Positions 1 through 11,074 of a stretch of DNA of 64,000 bases are shown piece after piece; the stretch's first letter is position 1; the number at the start of each line of letters is the position of its first letter. A program made the position numbers and the translations under genes. The notes under the pieces are model-generated. The model had not been told where the DNA came from and did no database searches. It saw nothing but the letters and a program-made list of their open reading frames with translations. The DNA comes from Diphasiastrum complanatum (Eukaryota > Streptophyta > Lycopodiopsida > Lycopodiales > Lycopodiaceae), in the NCBI GenBank assembly GCA_029204225.1, contig CM055111.1, positions 24,799,874 to 24,863,873 on the forward strand. The letters run 5' to 3'.

Positions 1-1125
1 GTGGAGTAAGTTGTAAGGAGTTGGAACTTGCCAGTGGCCACTTGGACGTTGCCGGTTGGAACTCAAGGTTTAGAAATTAGGAGCCTGGAGTATAACTGAA
101 ATTTGAGCTCAGAGGCTAGAGCTGAATCCTGATTCCTGATAATAGATTAATCATTATAGTTATTAGTGACCAGTCACCACTGACTACTTAGTACTTAGTT
201 CTAACTTCTAACTACTAACTAGTGAGTCGTGACCACGGTCCACTTACTAGTCTGATACAGACTACAATGATCACTGATCAGTGATATGGATAATGGCAAG
301 CTGCAGCTACTAGCTAGGTACTAGGTAGAGTCTAGAGTCTAGACCCGGGACCGTACTACGTAGTACGTAGGTACTAGGTACTAGGACTGTAGATTGTAAA
401 TTGTAATTTTGTTTCAAAGTTGAAACTTGAAAGTTGAAGTTCAAACTTATTTGTGAATTGCAATGTCGAGATCGGAGAAAAGAATAAACAAGAAGGTTAT
501 GACAATGTTTAACTCTTGAGAAAGCCAAAAAAATTTAGGTTAGAAACTTAGATTTACCTTACATCTGTCATCACATTCATCATTCAACATTGAACATTGA
601 AGTGTTAACATTGAACATTCTATTATCTATATGACATATGTAACTAACAGTCTACTAAGTTCTAACTAGTAACTTCTAACATAATACATTAAAATTTAAA
701 TACCAAAATCCAAATTGTAAAACTTTAAAGTTTAAACTTTAAACCTTTAAGGCTTTAACCATTAGTAATTAGATAATCGACTAACATTAAACAGACTACA
801 TAGTACATACTACAGTTAAAACTTAACTTCAAGAATCAAAAACTTGAAACTTGAAACTAGATTCTAGAATTTATAATATATCATGATTCATGAATCATAA
901 CATAATAGTAAATACATTTGCCAGGTGCCTCATGAGTCCGGTCACCAATGTAATGCGTGATGTGTCTGATGATAAATCATGATGTGTACTTAAAATACTA
1001 CACTGTAAACAGCTCAAGAGTCAATGCTCATCTAGTGACATGAACATCTAAAGACTAGTAACTACAATGATCTAATGTACAAACATCTGACATCAATGAG
1101 CACTGAGCAGGCTGTAGTGAGCACT
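1..1125. other. AT-rich, cryptically repetitive flank of the hAT gene; no gene seen
   Basis: No convincing coding region is visible. The text is built from short, locally repeated words such as tagtac, acttgaaactt, catgattcatgaatcat and actttaaagttt, giving many small direct and inverted repeats without a fixed period. The same texture fills the introns of the neighbouring transposase pseudogene, so this is probably 3'-flanking or subterminal sequence of the same element. I could not identify terminal inverted repeats or an 8-bp target duplication. Confidence 0.5.
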
Positions 1126-4100
1126 CTAAGCTCTCCTACGCCTGAGTCTCCTCCCACTCGCTGGTGCTGTGGAGCCTGCTGTGGCCTCTCGAGTGGTAAG
1201 CTCAGCTGCGAAATCCTCATCAAAGGCAGAGGTATGATGCCCCTCATCCTCGTCCCCGCCCTCCTCGGACTCCTCATCCTCATACTCCTCCTCTGAGGAC
1301 TCTGACCCTGACGATGCCTCAGACTCAGACTCAGACTCGTCCTCGGGGCTATGAGCATGGGAGCTGCTACCCTCTCCTGCCCTCCTCCTGCGCTCTGCTC
1401 GAGTGACAGGCCCTGCACAATGCACACAAAGAGGGACAAACGTATTATTGCCTGCAAATTAGTAAATTATGATAATTAGTAAGTTGTAACTTCGAACTTC
1501 GAAAATTTAATTCAAGACCTTAGACAATCCTAATTTCTCACCTGCACTCTGCATGGCCTCCTCATGGAGGAATGCATACACGTCCTCCTCTGACTGGTCT
1601 CTCGGTGGCAACTCTGGAACCTTTGCCACATCGATCAGATCGGGATTAACCTACGCACATGTCACAATGCACATTGAAATCAAGACAAAATTTGGAGGGC
1701 CGAGTTCCGACAAAAGTTAAAATTTAGCTACAGTCTAGTATCTACTATGTAGTATGTAATATGATCTATCTAGTATCTACTAATTGGCAACTGCCAACTG
1801 GGTCCTGCCACTTGGGATGATGGATCACATGTTAGAATTTAGAAATTATAATTTATGGCTTACAAGTTACTTGGATAGGCTCTGCGGTGGTCTGGAGTCT
1901 ACCCAAAAGTCTTAGGTTGGCGTGTACGTACACCAACCTCTCCAACTACGCTGATGATAGTCGATTCCTCTTCTTCGTGTGAATCATGGAATGGACACTC
2001 CAGTTCCTCTCACAAGCGACTGCAGTGCAGTCCTGTGAGAGAATCCTGATGGCAAGGCGACGCAATTTGGGGACATCAACCCCAAACTTCGACCACCATG
2101 ACACGGGACGTAGCTGGCCTGAATCACAATTCAAGGGGCAGTTAGTACTTACTACTAGCAAGTTGCAACCAAGTTCCAAGTTCCAACAAGTTACAATATG
2201 ATTGACTAAAATGTGAAGTAACAAGTTTAAATTGTAATGGACCATGCCACATGGTCAGTTTATTACCCTCTCTCAAAAGCGCCGGGCCAGTGGCGAACTC
2301 CAAGGTCTCCTGCCTGAAAATCTGAAGCTCATCCAGCAGGTTATCTAGCTCGCGTACATCAGGATAAACTCGGGAGATATAGGCATTCCAGCCATCCCTG
2401 AGCTCCCTATCTGGGAACTGCTCCTCATTCCTCCAAAGTGGATGGAGTATGTGGGCCATGGCATGCAGGGGCCTATGAAACCACTCCCACCTGCTCTGCC
2501 AAAGGAGCCGGACCTCTGCAAGCCTGCAAGAATCAAGATTGAAGACACAGTAATAATTATACATTATAGTACAATGTACATGATAGTACATACTGCATAC
2601 TACTGTCTACATACTACATTTGAAATTTGAATCTTGATATACCTCTCTGGGCTAATGGTCGTGCAAAGCCTCAACTGCTCGCCCAGCCTGTCCATGAACT
2701 TGTACAAGAGGCCCAATGTGCAGCCCTCTCGATCAGTAAGGCACAGGACAGTGTAGATGGGCTGTAGGCCCACCACAATGGATCGAGCCTCATCAAAATG
2801 GTGAATACATAACTGTCCGCTCGTATCTCTTACTCTTGGGCTCCTGTGACGGCCCCCACTGCGCCCAGTCAACGACAACAACCATCTGCCTCAAGCCCTG
2901 ATGAACTTTCAGCAGTCGTTCCAGGACCAGGAACATAAATGCAAACCTGCATAGGGCACATTGCACAAGTGACAAATTCTAAGTTCTAACTTCTGACAAG
3001 AGTCAAGAGTCAAGACAATACATGGCACATGCATCATTGCATGAAATATTTACCACTACTAACTAAACAGTAAATACTTACCAATAGTCTACAGAAGCGC
3101 ATTCAAGAATCAAATTTGAGCTGCAACTTGCAACTTGCATACCTGGTGGGGGCAGGTCTCAAGACATCCAAGGTGGACTGTCTCCTGAACATGGCTAGGA
3201 CCCTAGGCTGTTGGTGACAAATCTCACCAAGAACCGTGCAGTACGCACCACCTCCGCAATCCATGGAATCTTGGCCACATCCTCGACCAACAAGTCCAGG
3301 CAGTGTGCAGCACAAGGTTTCCAAAAGATGTGGGGGTAGGTCTCATTAACGAGCCTACCCATGGAGACGCAGTTTGACGCATTATCTGTGACCACCTGCA
3401 CAACCATACAATGCAATGTGCATGACTTTGGAATTCCGAATTCAAGACTCAAGTGCTCAGTGGCAACTGCTTAGTGAACCATAATCCATTGTTAATCAAT
3501 CCGAAATCGCCATGGAACAATGAACATTCAACATTGACATTTACAAATTAGTAATTACCTAATACCATTTAACATTATAGGTAAACCGTAAATACTAAAT
3601 TGTAATAAGTATAATATATATACCTGTACAACGTGCTCTGGTCCGACCTCCTCAATGGCAGCTCGAATATGTGAGAACATGTACTCGCCTGTGATTGCCT
3701 CCCTAGAGGTGTCGATGGATCTGAGAAACATCGTCCCCATGCATGAAGACACCAGGATATTCAATATGTGGCGCCTCCTCGTATCGCTCCAACCATCAGA
3801 TATATGGTGCAACCATACCTAGTTGAAAGTTCACAGGAGGTGACAAGTCAGTGGACCGTGGTCACGACTCACATTGCATTGTTGCAGTGTTGCACAACTT
3901 ACAGGTGACAAAACAAGATGATAGATCCGAGAGGAAAGATCTTAAATTGTAATTCAAATTTCATGGCAAATTCCAATGATAAATGATCATTTGAATATTG
4001 ACAAATTACAATCATGATTCATGATTCATGATAAAACATAAATAGCTAGCTGCAATTAACAAGTAATAAGTATGCATTGTGGCATGCCGCATGTGCAATG

Positions 4101-5049
4101 CCACCACATGGCACAATGTATGAAAAGTTAGAACTTAATGTACAAATTACAATGTACATACTTATTACTACATAATACATAATACATATCAATGATTTCA
4201 GATCAATCATCATAAAGTCTTTAAAGTTTAGAGTGCATTAAGTTAAAAGCAAGTAGTACGTATTGGGCCCATGCCTTCCTGAGAGGCTCTAGCTTTTGGT
4301 CAACAAAAGCCCGCTCATTAAGAAGCCCCTTCGTCCTCAGGTGCTCGCAAGATGGCCCCTGCCACACCTGCCCAATCGCACTCACCGCACTCATCACCCT
4401 CCTCCATGTCGGGGTCCTAGCCAGATGAAATGGCAGATCGCAGGTGTAGAACAACTGTCGAAGGACAACCTCTGCCTCTGCCATGGCTCTAGGAGCGAAG
4501 TTGGACACATAGTACTCCCTACCCCCCATCTGTGCAGTGCGGCCCCGTCTACCTCTCCCTCTCTCAGGTGGATGATGTGGTGTCGGTATGGCCATGGCTG
4601 GAGGTGGTGTCGAAGATCCTGTACCAGAAGGCGGGTCAGGCCAGGTACTAGGCCCTACCTCATCTACAGCTCTGTCCTCTGGGCCAAAAAGACAAATTTG
4701 AAATTACAATACAATTTAGAAATTAGATGATCAAGGAAATTGAAACTTCAAACTTGATGTATAATGTGAGTTAAAACTTAAAACTTGATCAATGTTTGAA
4801 GTGTAAGAGTCTTAGAGTTGAATGTTTCCTCATACGTAACAAATGTGCCCTGATGCGTGTGGGCCCTCCAGTGTAAGACTGGTGACAGTATCTGCAAGTC
4901 CATCTCTTCGTGCCCGATGTGCCATAGGCCGCAGCAATGGTGACATGATCCCACAAGGGATCCCTATCCCTCGGCAAGGTAGACGGGCAATCGAAGATCA
5001 TGCAAGCGGATAGGGTGAAGGACCCTGAATCATGAGGATGGTGTGGCAA
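1126..5049 (-). pseudogene. hAT-family transposase (BED finger, DUF659-like, hAT dimerisation), nine exons, degenerate
   Basis: hAT transposases cut and paste their own DNA in the nucleus. Minus-strand exons with GT/AG borders can be followed at 5049-4836, 4678-4260, 3818-3624, 3395-3143, 2946-2643, 2523-2267, 2118-1871, 1650-1542 and 1412-1126. Exon 1 carries a BED-type zinc finger (W-T-C-x2-C then H). Exon 3 has the SDGWSDTRRR block and exon 4 the VTDNASNC and PHIFWKPCAAHCLDLL blocks typical of the DUF659/hAT core. Exon 7 leads to the C-terminal dimerisation region, seen in exon 8 as ACERNWSVHSMIHTKKRNRL. The last exon encodes an acidic Ser/Glu/Asp-rich tail ending in an Arg run. It is broken: the frame shifts inside exon 4 near 3220 and inside exon 6 near 2810, and exon 8 has an in-frame TAG near 1950. 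Family assignment is confident; exact exon ends and the chosen ATG are inferred. Confidence 0.82.
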
Positions 5050-5349
5050 ATATAAAATGTCTCCGAATCAAGAGCTAATCGAATAATGGCATGCATAGTA
5101 TCAATTTTGAGATTGAAAATTAGACTATGCCAATGCCTAGTTTAACAAATGTATCTCATGATGTAAAATGAGACTATTAAAGCGATTCCACGGGGTTTGG
5201 AGGACATGATAGTGGCCAAAGTAAATGAGAATGTTGTGATATAGTAGTACGTTGAGATGATAGTCAATGGGCTCTTGCACATGGTTGATGTAACATGGCA
5301 ACTGGTGAAGCAAGCTACCTGAGATAGAACATGCGCTACTTGAGCATGC

Positions 5350-5385
5350 TACGAGAGAAAGAAAGAAAGAAAGATCTTTATTAAT
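5350..5385 (-). repeat. Simple-repeat 3' tail of the LINE
   Basis: On the plus strand this is gagagaaagaaagaaag followed by atctttatt. On the minus strand it reads AATAAAGATCTTTCTTTC, that is a polyadenylation-type AATAAA followed by CTTT repeats. It lies about 150 bp beyond the LINE stop codon. Some LINE clades end in short tandem repeats in place of poly(A), so this is the likely 3' terminus; the exact end is not proven. Confidence 0.45.
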
Positions 5386-5531
5386 GTCCATAAAATACCC
5401 TAAGGTACATAGGACTGAAAAAATGGGTACATGTCAAGTATGCCCGGTGGGAGCATGAAAGCTCTACCACCTAAAAGAGACAAGAAACAAGATTACAGTA
5501 CAACAGGAAATAGTGATAGGCACAAGTAGAG

Positions 5532-6320
5532 TCAATCATCATGTAGATGTCTCTCCGATTGTGAAAAATGATGTAAAGTATGCTGTGGCCCTGCCACTAA
5601 ATGAACTGCGCCTCTCTGTCTCCGAGAGGATGGTCGGAGGTGTCTATGTTGTCGTGAAGCTGTAGGTTGGGACCTGTGGGCTGGCTGTATATCTGGTCGC
5701 CGACACTGTCTCTGCCGTCTATGTGAGGTGGCATCTGGAATCTCAGCCTCTCCATCGGAGTCAGTACTCTCCTGCCTCTGTCTCCGGCGGGATAGACACT
5801 CATGTATGCTCAACTGTATCAAGAGGGAGGTGTCAGCATCTAATCTTGCCCTACGCAGGTCTACCATCTCCCGGATCATCAACGCAACACATATGGGGTC
5901 CTCATATGATATCAGGGTAGAGAGTGTGAATGGATGGTCCTGAAACAGGCAATAGTATCTCCCTCGAATCTCATAGTAGGCTGGGCACCTGAAGAGAAAA
6001 TGAAACTCATCCTCTATATCATGTAAATCACACATACTACAAATCCGAGCTTCTCTCGGGATGCCACTGTATCTGCCAGTCTCAACGGCTAGCTGGTGAG
6101 AGGAAACCCAGAACTGACCCATCACTATCCGCAGTCTGTGTGAGATACTGTCCACTAGGTATCTGGGTATGATAGGGTACCCAGCAGGATCCAGGGATAG
6201 AAAATGTGCCTGATAAAACTCCGTCTTCACCCCAGACGAGCCCTGCCAAGTGCTCTGAAGATATGCCCTATATAGATGTCCTCGAATATACTGATGGGTA
6301 CCAGCTGGTAGATCCGAAAT
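5532..6320 (-). pseudogene. LINE (non-LTR retrotransposon) ORF2 C-terminus, 5'-truncated
   Basis: The minus frame contains the C-terminal zinc-finger region found after the reverse transcriptase in many plant LINEs. It has an ICSMC pair followed about 10 residues later by EFHFLFRCPAY, preceded by an arginine-rich RLRIVMGQFWVSSHQL stretch and GRYSGIPREAR. After the finger the protein becomes rich in Arg, Gln and Ser and ends at 5532. The open frame continues upstream of the first Met to about 6320. No reverse transcriptase or endonuclease domain remains, so this is a 3' fragment, as expected from 5'-truncated target-primed insertion. The protein is otherwise uninterrupted over about 260 codons, suggesting modest age. 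The specific LINE clade is not assigned. Confidence 0.7.
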
Positions 6321-7249
6321 AAAGAATGCTCAATGTGGAGAGGAGACAGCAGGCCTGGGAATACCACGAGAATGAGTGTCCCTCAATAGGTTCTCCCACG
6401 AAGAGCCCAAGCAATACCAATCAATAATCTGAAAAATGAGTGTACAAATGCCCCTATAAATACCCTACCAATGAACCCTAAAATAGGAAGTCAAAAGTAA
6501 AGGGAGGCAAAATGTGGAGGGAAAATAGTGCGCCCTCCTACGGGCCCCCACTCCACATATAACTAAGGGCCCAAGGCCAGTCAATGTCATAAAAAAGGAC
6601 CCAGTGCGGGTCATAAGCATATAAAAAGGCTCTGGGGCCTGTACATGACTAATATAAAATGCGTAACCAGAAATATACATAACCAACAGTAAATGTAAAG
6701 AGGCCTGCGGAATATATGCAGAGTAACCCAGTAGGCCTGTATTCTGTAGTCCGTAACTTCATCTTTCCAGGAGGTCGATAGACAAGGTTTGCCACTATAA
6801 GTAGCTCAATCATGTGTTCTACATTCCTACTAGCTCTGTTGGGTTATCTCTAATGAGAAATGCCCATCTGGATCGTTCAACTCTTCTGGATCCCCAAAGC
6901 ATTGGAGTCTAATGTAGATGTCTTGATGGTTGCAAATGTAGAATGCTACAATTGCCTACCCTGAAGTGCATATGCATACTACAATGAAGGCCTATCTACA
7001 CTTACAAACTTTAAAAATCACCAATAGACGCATTGACATGCTCAACTAGATAACACAAATACGAATACTGGAACCTGGTTTCCTTTATTTGCATAGTTGT
7101 GATAAGAGGAATCTCTGGCATATTCTTCTCGGCTTGTAGGACATGAGACACAAACCCTCATGCCTAAGTCTACATACGTGGTTTTGAACATCAAGTGTTG
7201 GCTATCTAGCAGAATATCTTACCCAATTTCAAAGCGTGCTAGAGTAGGA
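6321..7249. other. Spacer without recognised genes
   Basis: Only short frames occur here on both strands and none resembles a known family. A CTATAAATACC motif near 6450 could be a TATA box on the plus strand, but nothing downstream supports a gene. Confidence 0.35.
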
Positions 7250-7510
7250 CTAGGACGACCCCCAGGGTTGGAAGCGGTAATAGACCCTATACTCAGATGG
7301 CACAACAAGAAGCTTCAACCTCTTGACCGACTGGGAGTTGATGATGATGTGGAAAGATCCAGTGTCAAAGAGCACTATAAGTCCACAGGCTGCCAGCTTC
7401 CCCTTCATCCTAATCAACTCGGTCTAGGAATTGATATCCTGACCTAGACTCGATGGAGAGAACACATTGTGGTGCCTGGGGGTCAATCTAATGGGCCCTA
7501 ATCATCATCA
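7250..7510 (-). pseudogene. Ty3/gypsy-type aspartic protease fragment
   Basis: Reading the minus strand from about 7490 to 7250 gives a gag-protease linker (PIRLTPRHHNV), then LIRMKGKLAACG, then VLFDTGSFHII with the catalytic D-T-G triad of retropepsins, then SVKRLKL and VPSEYRV. These blocks match the order and spacing of protease domains in Ty3/gypsy polyproteins, which mature Gag and Pol. An in-frame TAG sits between the linker and the protease near 7435. Neither RT nor integrase is visible downstream (below 7250), so this is an isolated, inactivated fragment. The plus-strand frame covering 7160-7447 is its shadow. Confidence 0.65.
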
Positions 7511-9002
7511 TAGGGCCGCAATCTGTGGATTTGGAATATGAAAACGGCGAGCTAAGGAGCTGAAAAGCAGCGGAATAATGATCTTCTCATACAAATTTTG
7601 TAGAAAACCTGAACAGTACTTCCAACCACCCTCTTCTCTTCCCTAATGTGCACCACCTAGCCTTACTGTTTTCTGAAATTTTTGGCCCTTTTGGAAAAGC
7701 GATCCACTACTTGCATGGTAATAGATAATTGGCTAGCTCTACTCACACCCAAATTCCATAAGAAAAAAGTGAAAAAGTGGTGTTTTCCACTCTCTCTCTA
7801 GAATGCGCTAGTCTCTCTCTCAAACAAGTTCTCTCTATGCTCTAATACCAATGTGCTTAGCTCTCCAAGCTCCTCCAAAAACCAACTAGTCGGTGGAAGA
7901 ATGAATCTCCTTCCAACAACCATAGGCAAACCATCAAGCATAGCTATCTTTTATTTTTATCTTGTGACATATGGCATCCATGCATGGGTGATCAGACCAC
8001 TTGGCATGCCATGTCAATCCTGACCCATTAGTATGTAGCCATCTTAATGTTTAACCACCCTCATGCCCTAGCCATACCTAGATGTCCCTTGGACCTGACC
8101 ATAGGGTTGACTTGGTCAATTGCATGACGGGCCTACTCACTGAGTCACACCTACAATGACACCCAAGGACTCAGGCGCCTAGTACTGGTGTGTGAGTTGT
8201 GGCTCGCCATTGGTGGTTACCTGACCCACTTGGTCATTTGCCCTATATGCATGCTATGCTCTAATTCCAATGTGAAGGATTCCCATCATCTCACCCACCA
8301 ACTAAGCAACAATAAATGGTAGGACATCAAATTCACCTCCCAACCGTAGAGAATTATTCATGCTCACCTCCTAGCCACAAAGATCACCTGAAAATAATAG
8401 CCATGGTGTCCCAGGTGGATGTAGCTTCACATATGTCATGTGCATAGCTAAGATCTCTTGAAGCTTCAAATCACCTTCTAGTGAATGTGGCATATTCCAA
8501 AATGTAATCGAAGTAAACAAACGTGCAAGTTATTCTTCCTATGGTTAGGACAAAGGAGATCGTGACAGAAGCCCCTTTCTCGTAAAATCTTCTTATCACT
8601 TCTATATTGAAGTCATTTTTCGAGTTGGTCTATGATTGAGAGAAAGATATTGCATTGAAAGAGGCTTTTGAAATATTCTCTAATAGTGCAGATGGCAGTG
8701 AAGACCCCAAGTTCAATTAAGATGTCGATGTGCCTAGCATTTGAATGATGCTTCAAAACCTAGCAAACACAAAAAGTAGATTCATTAAATAGAAATGCAA
8801 GAAAAATGTGCCATTTTTTAAAACTTTGATGAGCTCTTTTGTTGAAGTTCTTCGTAGTTAATACTGTTGCCCTTTCGATTTTCCATGTCTTTTTGAAGAA
8901 ATCAATTTTGATAAGAAATAAGCATGAGGCTTCTGTTCCTGAAGTTTTTGTAAAATCATGAAAATTTTTGGTAATTGTGGTTGGTGAAATTTTTTGTTGC
9001 AG
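7511..9002. other. Decayed, mostly unassigned sequence with two PBS-like words
   Basis: No gene is recognised. Two minus-strand words resembling degenerate tRNA-Met primer binding sites occur at 7839-7850 (gctctaatacca) and 8258-8269 (gctctaattcca), both followed by atgtg. They could mark LTR junctions of the gypsy remnant on the left. The stretch just before 9003 ends in tttttgttgcag, a good plant splice acceptor. Confidence 0.35.
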
Positions 9003-9140
9003 GTTGCTCCAGAGGGACCAAGTGGTGCCACATATCTAGTTGGTGATAATTTTAGAGCATTGATGCGCTATAATACTTCTTCTCTCTATTGTCTCGCTGT
9101 TTATGAGCTTGCCAATGAAATTCTCAAACGAGTGGGATAG
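9003..9140 (+). CDS. 3'-terminal exon resembling lytic murein transglycosylase B (MltB family)
   Basis: MltB-type enzymes cleave the MurNAc-GlcNAc bond of peptidoglycan with formation of 1,6-anhydro-muramic acid. After a T-rich tract and acceptor ending at 9002 (ttgttgcag), a 45-codon frame runs to TAG at 9138-9140. It contains APEGPSGATYLV, then GDNFRALMRYN, then LYCLAVYELANEI. The pattern N-F-x4-(R/Y)YN-x2-S-x2-Y-x2-AV-x2-L-x3-I is the conserved C-terminus of MltB-family transglycosylases, and the frame stops where those proteins normally stop. No catalytic or other upstream exon was found in the 9 kb to the left, which is transposon-rich. It is either the last exon of a gene with a very long intron, or an orphaned or captured exon. 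Identification is by motif memory and needs a database search. Confidence 0.55.
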   Translation, partial: VAPEGPSGATYLVGDNFRALMRYNTSSLYCLAVYELANEILKRVG

Positions 9141-10673
9141 ATTATGGTCTAAAAGCAACAAAATAAGTTCATTGTGCTTTTACTTGAAAGCTTAGTCAAA
9201 GTTAATCTACAAAATCATGAAAAGTTTTTGTCAAATCAATATAAGAACACACTACGCAACAATCAAGACAACTTTAGTTACATCTCAATGGTTTCAACCA
9301 TTAGTCATGACGGTTTATTTCTCTCTTTCTCTTCTACGGATAGAGGCAATTCACCTCATGTACTATTTAGGTTGATTCCCTTAGTTATCTAATGTGTTGC
9401 TCTTTGTGTGTGCTTGCAATAGATTATCCATGTGTGTTTATAGTGGCTCTAGGATGAGTTTCTCCATGAATTAACTTGGCATCAAAGCCACACTACCAAC
9501 CAACAATTACTTAGGATTTTGCTGACATGCGCACTGTGACACCTCACTGAACACCTCTGTTGTAGCCTATCTTGGCCACATAAGACAACACAAAACCATA
9601 ATCGGTGTGCAAATTACTCGACTGTTACTATTTGTGTTCACCTATTAGACAGTGGAGGCTTCATAACAAGTAGGATTGTCAACTGCATTGACCACGGGTG
9701 TTGTATTGCAGAGTAATTGCATTGAAAAACTCAACAGCAAGGCCACTATGGCAGTTATGTCTCATGAATGAGGATCAAGAAAAGTAGAATGAGTGATGAA
9801 GTAGCAAGCATCGATTGTGTAGGGTCTCAAAAAGTGAGAATGTTTACGTGACATAGTCCACATGAAGATGCTTGCTATCCGAAGTCATAGACCAAGGGAG
9901 AACACAGATGTCAAAAATATAAGAGGTTTGTGGAACTATGCAATGGGCATGGTCAAAAAAATTCATCATTACTGGCATTATTACTCTTGATGGCTGCATG
10001 ATTTGCTATGAAGAAGACATAATCAAATTCCTCGTTTCTGCTTTTGTATCTTCCGTTGTTTTGGGGAGGAAGAAAAGGAGAAAAACAAGAGTAGTTTTTT
10101 TTGATGTGTTTTTTAAGACATTTTGGGCCATATTTTTGGAATGTACTATATGGAATGCACATAATGTTTCGACCCTAAAACCTCAGAACGGATTTAGAGA
10201 TGCACACCATGTTGGGCATCATTTCAGTCCATGCAAGGTTGAGTTAGAAGCATGGTATGATAATACTCAGATTCAATAACCTTGTATAGATCCTAACGAA
10301 TTTTACCGTCAGCCATGTAAAGGCCAGGGTAGGTTTTGGGCAGTGCATGAGACTTGAAAATCAGGCAATAGTGCCATGAATGGTGGTAATTGTAATGGAC
10401 ACTTTGCCATGCTATCTCGAAAAGGAAAGAAGTTTTGTCAGCAATGTTAGTAGGAGTTTTGAGGTCATGATTTGCAAGCAGTAAACCATGGTTAGGGTGT
10501 GCTCGACTGGTGGAATTCAAGCACAATCTTTCTAAAATGTATGTGTGAATATCGTTCTCATTTGATCAATAGTGCATGTCGTTTAGGGCAGATTTTTGCC
10601 TTGAAATTGCAAATATAATTAGTTCTACCCATAGTTCCCATGGCACCAGTTCCGTGGGAATGTATGGCACAGC
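9141..10673. other. Unassigned spacer
   Basis: No recognised gene. A PBS-like word (ttggcatcaaagcc) occurs on the plus strand near 9475 and may be a relic of an LTR element. An open frame of 113 codons on the plus strand at 9938-10279 encodes a Lys/Arg-rich, Phe-rich protein with no family resemblance I can name; its opposite strand is also open, so I do not call it a gene. Confidence 0.35.
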
Positions 10674-10698
10674 ACGTGTGCCGTGCCACGGCACACGT
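10674..10698. repeat. Near-perfect 25-bp palindrome (ACGTGTGCCGTG/CACGGCACACGT)
   Basis: Two 12-bp arms flank a single central C. The right part is repeated again as CACGTGCCGTGCCACGG up to 10710, followed by a run of 18 T at 10715-10732. Immediately upstream, 10634-10660 holds a second imperfect inverted repeat (TTCCCATGG / CCGTGGGAA). The block is GC-rich in an AT-rich setting. Confidence 0.8.
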
Positions 10699-10763
10699 GC
10701 CGTGCCACGGTACCTTTTTTTTTTTTTTTTTTAATTTCAAAAAAATTTGAAAACCCATATACA

Positions 10764-11074
10764 AGTGTCTATATAATATTGGAGTATATATATAAGTTTT
10801 TAAATGTGTTTGCAAATGTTTTTGAAACTTATATAGATACCAAAGATGAAGGGTCCTGACGCGGACGCACGTTCGGACGCTGGGTGTGGGATGCGTCCAC
10901 CCTTTTTTTTTCCATATATATATATATATATATATATTAAAAAAAATAGGACGCGTCCAACCCCGCGTCCGGAGGTCGGCGAACGCGTCCAGGTCCGGGA
11001 CATTGGACGCGGACACGAAAAGGCTGCGTCCGGCCCGGACCCTCATCGCTGATAGATACTTATATATAGACACT
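10764..11074. mobile_element. Foldback / MITE-like element with GGACGC repeats and a TA-repeat centre
   Basis: The element is an imperfect inverted repeat. Outer arms are AGTGTCTATATA at 10764 and its complement ending in AGACACT at 11074. Inner arms are GATGAAGGGTCC at 10845-10856 and GGACCCTCATC at 11037-11047. Both arms contain many GGACGC or GCGTCC words. The centre is T9, a (TA)n run at 10914-10937 and A8, so even the spacer is self-complementary. No transposase is encoded. MITEs are short non-autonomous DNA transposons moved by related transposases; which superfamily is unclear because no clean target duplication was identified. Confidence 0.55.

Noticed and set aside
1075-1296. Plus-strand frame with a hydrophobic C-terminus
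   Set aside because: It is the shadow of the acidic tail exon of the hAT transposase on the minus strand.
5532-6230. Considered a host zinc-finger protein
   Set aside because: The ICSMC...HFLFRCPAY pattern and position next to a LINE-like tail fit the LINE C-terminal finger better.
9938-10279. 113-codon plus frame considered as a gene
   Set aside because: The opposite strand is also open, composition is AT-driven, and no family, promoter or splice support was seen.
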